Source: CAG-1782 sp964418255 (lineage in GTDB: Bacteria > Bacillota > Clostridia > Christensenellales > DTU072). From it: a stretch of 10,291 nt of DNA. Each line of letters begins with the position of its first letter. Within the stretch, counting starts at the first letter, position 1. Location of the stretch: positions 1 to 10,291 of the forward strand of contig CAYQKV010000020.1 of assembly GCA_964418255.1 (NCBI GenBank). The letters run 5' to 3'. Both the position numbers and the translations under genes were made by a program. Under the pieces are notes generated by a model, which had not been told where the DNA came from, did not search any database, and saw only the letters and a list, made by a program, of their open reading frames with translations. Positions 6,026 to 10,291 of this stretch are shown here, piece by piece.

Positions 6026-7933
6026 TTATTTCGCCGCTTTCGCCGCTTTTTTCGCTTCTACCATAGCGACGTAGTCGGGCGCTTCGCCGTGTTTTACGAG
6101 GAGCATCATAACCGCGCCTATCGCGATGCAGATTGCGGAGAATATGAACAGCGAGCTACCTCCGCCGATGTAGTCCATAACCAGACCGCCGAATATCGGT
6201 CCGAGTGTCTGAGCGGACATAGTGGCTATGTAATAAATTCCCGTGAATTTACCTATATCCTCGGGCGAAGAAACTTCGAGCACCATCGGAAGCGTATTTA
6301 CGTTTGCAAAGATAAGACCGAAACCGGATACCATATAGCATACCATAAACACTATCGTAGCCGCGTCTTTTGCCGCGCCGACGCAACTTGCCACGAGAAC
6401 ATAGCTGATAATCGCGAGCGCAAAACCGAATATAATCGACCAGCGACGACCGAATTTTCTCGCCATAATGCCGACGGGAATGAATCCTATCGCCGCGACG
6501 ACCAGCGACGCGCCGCTTACTATCGAAGCTATACCCGTGCTCGTTCCGAGGAACTTAACGCAATAAATAGGCATATTGTTGGAAATGGCGTAGTAACCGA
6601 TAAACCACATAAAGATTGCGCCGAGAATGAGGATAAAGCTCGTCATCTTAGGTTTCCCGTACTGTTTGAGCATACTGAGTTTAACCTCTTCTTTCTTCTC
6701 CGTCTTTTCCTCTTCTTCTTTTTCTTCATATACGGGCAAGCCGTATTCCGCGCAAAGCAAATTGCATTCTTTTACCCATTTCTTTTCTTTTACGAACAGG
6801 ATAAACAGTACGAGTACGAGCGCAAGCGCGCCTGCCATTGCGCCGAATATTATCCAATACTGAGATGAAAGCGTAAGTTTGGCGTCGAACATAAAGGTTA
6901 TCGTATAAATAAGGAAACCTATTGCGCCGCCTACGCCGCCTACGAGGTTAATCATAGCGTTGCCCGGACTTCTGAGAGGAGAAGGCGTTACGTCGGGCAT
7001 CAAAGAAACCGCGGGGGTTCTGATAACCGTCTGCGCGAGTATTATGAGAAGCAGCGCGATGAGGAAGAACGCAAAGTATCCCCAGTTTACTTCGTTATTT
7101 ACCGACGCGGAAATATAATCGTTCGCCGCGCTGGAAACGTACTGGCTGAACGGAAGCGCAACGTTGTCGTTGAGCGCGTTGTACTCTTCTTCGGTGATGT
7201 CAACGGTTTCTTCGGTTATCTGTCCGTCGACTACGCTTACCGTGGTTTTAGTATATTTGCCCGCGCCGATTACGCCCATCAGTTTGCCGTTGCCTATCTG
7301 AACGTCGTACAGGCTTACGAAAAATTCTTTCGTGTTTTCGGGATGTTCCTTGCAAAGTTTGTTGTAATCTACTTTTTTCAGGTGCGAATAGTCTCCCGAC
7401 GCCGCTTCGTCGAACCACTGAGCGAGCAGTTCGTTACGCGTTATCTTCGTGTCGGGGTCTTCGGGGTTGGTCATAGCGATATTGCCGTCGTCCGCCGAGA
7501 AGAACGCTTCGTATCCGTTTCTTATCTCCGTGCTGTCGCCGAGCTGAGTCTGTACGGAAATAGGTACGAGTATCATTGCGACTATGGTAACTACCGTTCC
7601 GATTACGATAAACGGCGTGCGGCGACCGAACTTTTTGCCGAGTTTGCTCCTGCCCGATTTATCGGAAATTTTTCCGAACACGGGAAGAAGAACCATACAC
7701 ATTGCGCTCGCTATACCGACGATTAGGTTACGGATTGTGTTGCTGAAACCGAACGCTTGGTCGAGAAGCAACGGTACAACAAAGTTGTAAACCGTCCAGA
7801 AAATCATAACGACAGCAAAGCCGAGACCGACTTTCAGAGTCTGCGGATAATTGAGTTTCAAATCTGCCGGATTTTTCTTTGCCGGCGAAGCGTCTTGCGC
7901 CGTTTCGGGCACGACGTTCTCTTTTTCGTCCAT
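6026..7933 (-). CDS. MFS/GPH-type (SLC45-like) sugar transporter with large extracellular insertion
   Basis: 635 aa. The ATG at 7933 follows GGAGGG (7941-7946) by seven bases. Twelve helices can be placed: about 33-57, 67-89, 106-128, 283-305, 325-348, 358-382, then after a charged cytoplasmic loop (383-430, with KEEEEKTEKKEE) 431-452, 462-489, 498-520, 523-548, 562-588 and 594-613. Family marks are the helix 2-3 loop GKISDKSGRSKLGKKFGRR (87-105) and, after helix 4, RTPAVSLMPDVTPSPLRS (305-322), which resembles the conserved GPH/SLC45 segment in sucrose and glycoside carriers. It probably brings in a sugar with a cation; the substrate cannot be read. Oddity: residues about 129-282 form a soluble domain of roughly 150 aa between helices 3 and 4 on the outer face, where related carriers usually have a short loop. 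The gene has its own promoter and terminator. Confidence 0.87.
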   Translation of the reverse strand: MDEKENVVPETAQDASPAKKNPADLKLNYPQTLKVGLGFAVVMIFWTVYNFVVPLLLDQAFGFSNTIRNLIVGIASAMCMVLLPVFGKISDKSGRSKLGKKFGRRTPFIVIGTVVTIVAMILVPISVQTQLGDSTEIRNGYEAFFSADDGNIAMTNPEDPDTKITRNELLAQWFDEAASGDYSHLKKVDYNKLCKEHPENTKEFFVSLYDVQIGNGKLMGVIGAGKYTKTTVSVVDGQITEETVDITEEEYNALNDNVALPFSQYVSSAANDYISASVNNEVNWGYFAFFLIALLLIILAQTVIRTPAVSLMPDVTPSPLRSPGNAMINLVGGVGGAIGFLIYTITFMFDAKLTLSSQYWIIFGAMAGALALVLVLFILFVKEKKWVKECNLLCAEYGLPVYEEKEEEEKTEKKEEVKLSMLKQYGKPKMTSFILILGAIFMWFIGYYAISNNMPIYCVKFLGTSTGIASIVSGASLVVAAIGFIPVGIMARKFGRRWSIIFGFALAIISYVLVASCVGAAKDAATIVFMVCYMVSGFGLIFANVNTLPMVLEVSSPEDIGKFTGIYYIATMSAQTLGPIFGGLVMDYIGGGSSLFIFSAICIAIGAVMMLLVKHGEAPDYVAMVEAKKAAKAAK

Positions 7934-7972
7934 AAGGTAACCCTCCGTTAAAAATAAAAATAAATATATATA

Positions 7973-8001
7973 AGTTTAACCGAAAACCCCCTATTTGTCA
8001 A
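7973..8001 (-). promoter_or_regulatory. Sigma-A-type promoter for the sugar transporter
   Basis: A perfect TTGACA (7996-8001) and TAAACT (7973-7978, four of six matches) are separated by exactly 17 bp on the minus strand, about 40 bp upstream of the ATG at 7933. An AT-rich leader and a good Shine-Dalgarno site follow. Confidence 0.72.
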
Positions 8002-8022
8002 TACGGAATTTCCACTCCGTAT
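8001..8022. promoter_or_regulatory. Inverted repeat abutting the -35 box, possible operator
   Basis: ATACGGA (8001-8007) and TCCGTAT (8016-8022) form a perfect 7-bp inverted repeat with an 8-bp centre. The repeat touches the -35 box of the transporter promoter, a common place for a repressor or activator site. The arms also resemble stem 1 of the interspersed element (ACGGA/TCCGT), so a degenerate remnant is an alternative. Confidence 0.4.
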
Positions 8023-8057
8023 AAACCTCTTTTTCGTTCTCGCATCGAACCCCGCTT

Positions 8058-8089
8058 TATAATAAAACAGTCCGCATTGCTGCGGACTG
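8058..8089 (-). terminator. Rho-independent terminator of the alpha/beta hydrolase gene
   Basis: On the minus strand CAGTCCGCA and TGCGGACTG (8081-8089 and 8068-8076) form a perfect 9-bp stem with a 4-nt loop. TTTTATTATA follows at 8058-8067. The stem begins 26 bases past the hydrolase stop. Confidence 0.9.
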
Positions 8090-8115
8090 CGTTCGTTTCA
8101 ATCTATCAAACCTAA

Positions 8116-9009
8116 TCAATGAGAGAGGAAAAACTCCGTCATATGGTCTATCGTCGCCACGCTTTCGGGATACTCGGACGGGTACAGCACGCTGAAAACG
8201 TGTTCGAGTTTACGCTCTCCCGTCTTATCCCAGTCGTCGAGGACGTTTTCTATTCCTCTGTCGTCGAGAAGTTCTTTGAACATCAAAGTCGCTTTATGTA
8301 TCATATCTTCTTTGCTCGTCACAAGGTACGCCGGCGGGAAACTTCCTTTGTCGATAATATCGCAGAACGCAAGGTAGTCCTTATAGCGCGATTTCCTTCT
8401 TCCGCCTTTTCCGAAAATTCCCGGAGAAAGCATTTTCGCAAGTCCCGAGTCGAAGAAAAACATTCCGCTGGTAAGCCCGATGGCTTTTATGTCGAGATTG
8501 ATTTTCCCCACGTTATAAACCCGTTGCAATTCTTCGCTCGAAGCAATCAACGCCGCGTACGCCGCGAGCAGTCCGCCCGCGCTGTCTCCCGTAATGTAAA
8601 CTCTGTCTCTGTCGCACGGATAACCGTCCAGGTTCTCCCCTATGTATTCGAGCGCGCTCATAACGTCGTTTACGCACGCCGGATACCTGTTGTCCGGGCA
8701 CAGCGCGTAACTTACGTTTATCACGGTAAATCCGCGTTTTGCGAGATGATAGCAATAATTTTTATTCAGTTCCTTGTAAGCGTACATAAGTCCGCCGCCG
8801 TGAATATCTATTATGACGGGAAGTTTTTTATCCGCCGCTTCGTGCGGGAAATACACGTCCAGGAGATGTTCCTGCTTGCCGTCGGCTACGTAAGGCACGT
8901 CGAGAATAGCGTCTATTCCGTCGGGAAGAGTCTGCTTATCCATTCTTTTTTTGTCGTTGCTTTCAATCATCGACCAGAAAAATTTATACGCTTTGTCCAA
9001 TAATTTCAT
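8116..9009 (-). CDS. Alpha/beta hydrolase, HSL/esterase-type (alpha/beta hydrolase fold-3)
   Basis: 297 aa, typical for the family. The ATG at 9009 follows GGAG (9015-9018) by five bases. The oxyanion-hole motif HGGG is at residues 70-73. The nucleophile elbow GDSAGG is at 141-146, with S143 as catalytic serine. D235 in TSKEDMIH and H270 in KLEHVF complete the expected triad. No signal peptide or membrane span is seen, so it should be cytoplasmic. Members hydrolyse short acyl esters, including acetyl groups on sugars, lipids or xenobiotics; the substrate is not readable. It is a single-gene unit with its own promoter and terminator, divergent from galE and next to a sugar transporter, so a role as a carbohydrate deacetylase is possible but only inferred. 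Confidence 0.9.
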   Translation of the reverse strand: MKLLDKAYKFFWSMIESNDKKRMDKQTLPDGIDAILDVPYVADGKQEHLLDVYFPHEAADKKLPVIIDIHGGGLMYAYKELNKNYCYHLAKRGFTVINVSYALCPDNRYPACVNDVMSALEYIGENLDGYPCDRDRVYITGDSAGGLLAAYAALIASSEELQRVYNVGKINLDIKAIGLTSGMFFFDSGLAKMLSPGIFGKGGRRKSRYKDYLAFCDIIDKGSFPPAYLVTSKEDMIHKATLMFKELLDDRGIENVLDDWDKTGERKLEHVFSVLYPSEYPESVATIDHMTEFFLSH

Positions 9010-9039
9010 TTTTACTCCGCATTTTCGCTGTTTTTTTTG

Positions 9040-9068
9040 ATAATAACATATTTACGCGCATTTTTCAA
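9040..9068 (-). promoter_or_regulatory. Sigma-A-type promoter for the hydrolase gene
   Basis: TTGAAA (9063-9068) and TATTAT (9040-9045) are separated by 17 bp on the minus strand. TG one base before the -10 box gives an extended -10. The ATG at 9009 is about 30 bp downstream. Confidence 0.72.
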
Positions 9069-9140
9069 CACTTATTTTACTTTTTTCTCTTTTAAGGGAA
9101 ATTTACGCGCCGATTTTCCGAAATATTTATCCGTTATCGC

Positions 9141-9169
9141 TTTATTCGCCGCGGGAAAAGTGGTATAAT
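9141..9169 (+). promoter_or_regulatory. Extended -10 promoter for galE
   Basis: A perfect TATAAT at 9164-9169 is preceded by TGG, forming the TGn extended -10. The -35 region at the right distance is TTTATT (9141-9146), weak at three of six, as is usual when the -10 is extended. The galE ATG lies about 30 bp downstream, with AAGGAGGT at 9186-9193. Confidence 0.72.
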
Positions 9170-9200
9170 ATAAACAAATGAAATCAAGGAGGTATCCGCA

Positions 9201-10235
9201 ATGAAAATACTCGTAACAGGCGGCGCGGGCTATATCGCAAGCCATACCAACGTTCTCCTTCTCGAAAAAGGCTACGAAGTAGTCGTCCTCGACAATCTTT
9301 GCAACAGCAGCGAAGAAAGTATCGGACGCGTGGAAGAACTTACCGGCAAAACCGTAACCTTCTATAAAGGCGACTGCCGCGACAAAACCCTTTTGAGAAA
9401 AATTTTCTCGGAAAACAAAATCGACGGCGTTATTCATTTCGCCGGGCTCAAAGCCGTAGGCGAAAGCTGTCGGAAGCCTTTACTTTACTATGACAACAAC
9501 CTGAACAGTAATCTCGCTCTCGTCACCGTGATGAGCGAGTTCAACTGCAAAAAGCTCGTTTTCAGTTCCTCCGCAACCGTGTACGGGACTCCAAACGTTC
9601 TTCCCCTGACGGAAAAATGCTCTCTCGGCGTTACCGAAGAATACCCTCTCGGGGTAACCAATCCTTACGGCGCGACCAAACTTATGGGCGAACAGATGCT
9701 GCGCGATTTTTACGCGGCGGATAACGAATGGAACATTATGCTTCTCCGTTATTTCAACCCCGTCGGCGCGCACGAAAGCGGCAGAATAGGCGAAGACCCG
9801 CAAGGTATACCCAACAATCTTATGCCTTACGTAAGCCAGGTTGCCGTAGGAAAACTCCCTTATCTTAACGTTTTCGGCGACGACTATCCCACTCCCGACG
9901 GCACGGGCGTTAGGGATTATATTCACGTCGTGGACCTTGCCGAAGCGCACATCAAAGCCCTCGAACATATCGACGGATGCGGCATAGGCGTTTACAACAT
10001 AGGCACGGGCACGGGATATTCGGTACTCGATATGGTAAAGGCGTTCGGCAAAGCCTGCGGTCACGAAATCCCCTACAAAATCTGCCCTCGCAGAGCGGGC
10101 GACGTAGCGGAATGTTACGCCAACTGCGATAAAGCCGCCAAAGAACTCGGTTTCGTTGCAAAACGCAACCTTGAAGATATGTGCCGCGACCTCTGGAAAT
10201 GGCAGTCCCTTAACCCAAACGGCTACTCTAAGTAA
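9201..10235 (+). CDS. galE: UDP-glucose 4-epimerase (extended SDR)
   Basis: 344 aa, the usual GalE length. The start is firm: AAGGAGGT lies seven bases before the ATG. The enzyme interconverts UDP-glucose and UDP-galactose with bound NAD in the cytoplasm, serving the Leloir pathway and envelope sugar supply. The Rossmann motif TGGAGYIASH (6-15) has Ala13 where the third Gly of GxxGxxG is usual. Catalytic residues fit GalE: S124 in SSSATVYG, and Y156 with K160 in YGATK. LLRYFNPVGAH (181-191) and DGTGVRDYIHVVDLAEAH (233-250) are family hallmarks. C305 in GDVAECYA sits where E. coli GalE has Tyr299 and human GALE has Cys307, which suggests it may also accept UDP-GlcNAc/UDP-GalNAc. No Leloir genes adjoin it. 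A copy of the interspersed element begins one base after the stop. Confidence 0.95.
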   Translation: MKILVTGGAGYIASHTNVLLLEKGYEVVVLDNLCNSSEESIGRVEELTGKTVTFYKGDCRDKTLLRKIFSENKIDGVIHFAGLKAVGESCRKPLLYYDNNLNSNLALVTVMSEFNCKKLVFSSSATVYGTPNVLPLTEKCSLGVTEEYPLGVTNPYGATKLMGEQMLRDFYAADNEWNIMLLRYFNPVGAHESGRIGEDPQGIPNNLMPYVSQVAVGKLPYLNVFGDDYPTPDGTGVRDYIHVVDLAEAHIKALEHIDGCGIGVYNIGTGTGYSVLDMVKAFGKACGHEIPYKICPRRAGDVAECYANCDKAAKELGFVAKRNLEDMCRDLWKWQSLNPNGYSK

Positions 10236-10236
10236 A

Positions 10237-10291
10237 CTCCGACCACACGTTATGCGGAGAATCGCTCGCGGTCGGCATTTAGTCGACGCGC
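10237..10291 (+). repeat. Structured interspersed element, copy C (5' part, cut by window edge)
   Basis: Positions 10237-10269 match copy A (2457 down to 2425 on the minus strand) at 30 of 33 bases. TCCGACCACACGTTA at 10238-10252 is identical to the start of copy B. The 5' arm of stem 1 (TTATGCGGA, 10250-10258) is present. Inside it, GTCG (10271-10274) can pair with CGAC (10284-10287), at the place where A and B have their inner hairpin. The rest lies beyond the window. Confidence 0.75.

Noticed and set aside
5915..6868. Plus-strand 317-aa open frame
   Set aside because: It is antisense to the transporter gene and runs through its terminator. The protein is rich in Arg, His and Tyr and resembles no family.
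8119..9003. Plus-strand 294-aa open frame spanning the hydrolase gene
   Set aside because: It mirrors a gene with a complete catalytic triad, promoter and terminator on the minus strand. The plus translation shows no motif.
9480..10064. Minus-strand 194-aa open frame inside galE
   Set aside because: It is a shadow of galE, whose frame carries all catalytic motifs.

Overview
The window reads as a chromosomal segment of a Clostridia-type (Bacillota) bacterium, probably an uncultured gut lineage. The reasons are AAGGAGG/GGAGG-type Shine-Dalgarno sites, sigma-A-like promoters with 17-18 bp spacers, rho-independent terminators, and surface proteins built from modules common in gut Clostridia: collagen-like GXX repeats, InlB/Listeria-Bacteroides repeats, BspA-type leucine-rich repeats, Cys-Cys ribbon repeats and DUF6273. 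No taxonomic marker gene is present, so this placement is an inference.

Layout. Positions 1-1849 (minus strand, C-terminus off the left edge) encode a membrane-anchored surface protein with two blocks of collagen-like 12-residue repeats, one InlB-type module and Cys-ribbon repeats. Positions 1850-2493 contain no gene; they hold its promoter, a leader of about 220 nt, a strong hairpin and a structured repeat element (copy A). Positions 2494-5584 are a two-gene minus-strand operon of lipoproteins: a BspA-like LRR protein, then a Cys-ribbon/DUF6273 protein, separated by one base. Positions 5585-6025 hold the operon promoter, copy B of the element, an AT-rich stretch and a terminator. Positions 6026-7933 encode a 12-helix GPH/SLC45-type sugar transporter with a large extracellular insertion. 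Positions 8116-9009 encode an HSL-type alpha/beta hydrolase. Positions 9201-10235 (plus strand) encode UDP-glucose 4-epimerase, divergent from the hydrolase. Copy C of the element starts one base after the galE stop codon and runs off the window.

The most interesting signal is this interspersed element of about 194 nt. Copies A and B have diverged in sequence but keep the same ordered series of hairpins at nearly the same offsets. At least four stems are preserved by compensatory changes on both arms; for example, the 9-bp first stem is TTATGCGGA/TCCGCATAA in A and TTACACGGA/TCCGTGTAA in B. That is the signature of a selected secondary structure, in RNA or in folded single-stranded DNA. I cannot assign it to a known family from memory.

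How the genes work together: the three left-hand genes form a cell-surface island, likely for adhesion or host/matrix interaction. The right-hand genes (sugar uptake, esterase, galactose/amino-sugar interconversion) fit carbohydrate use or envelope sugar supply, but they are separately transcribed, so a shared pathway is only a suggestion.
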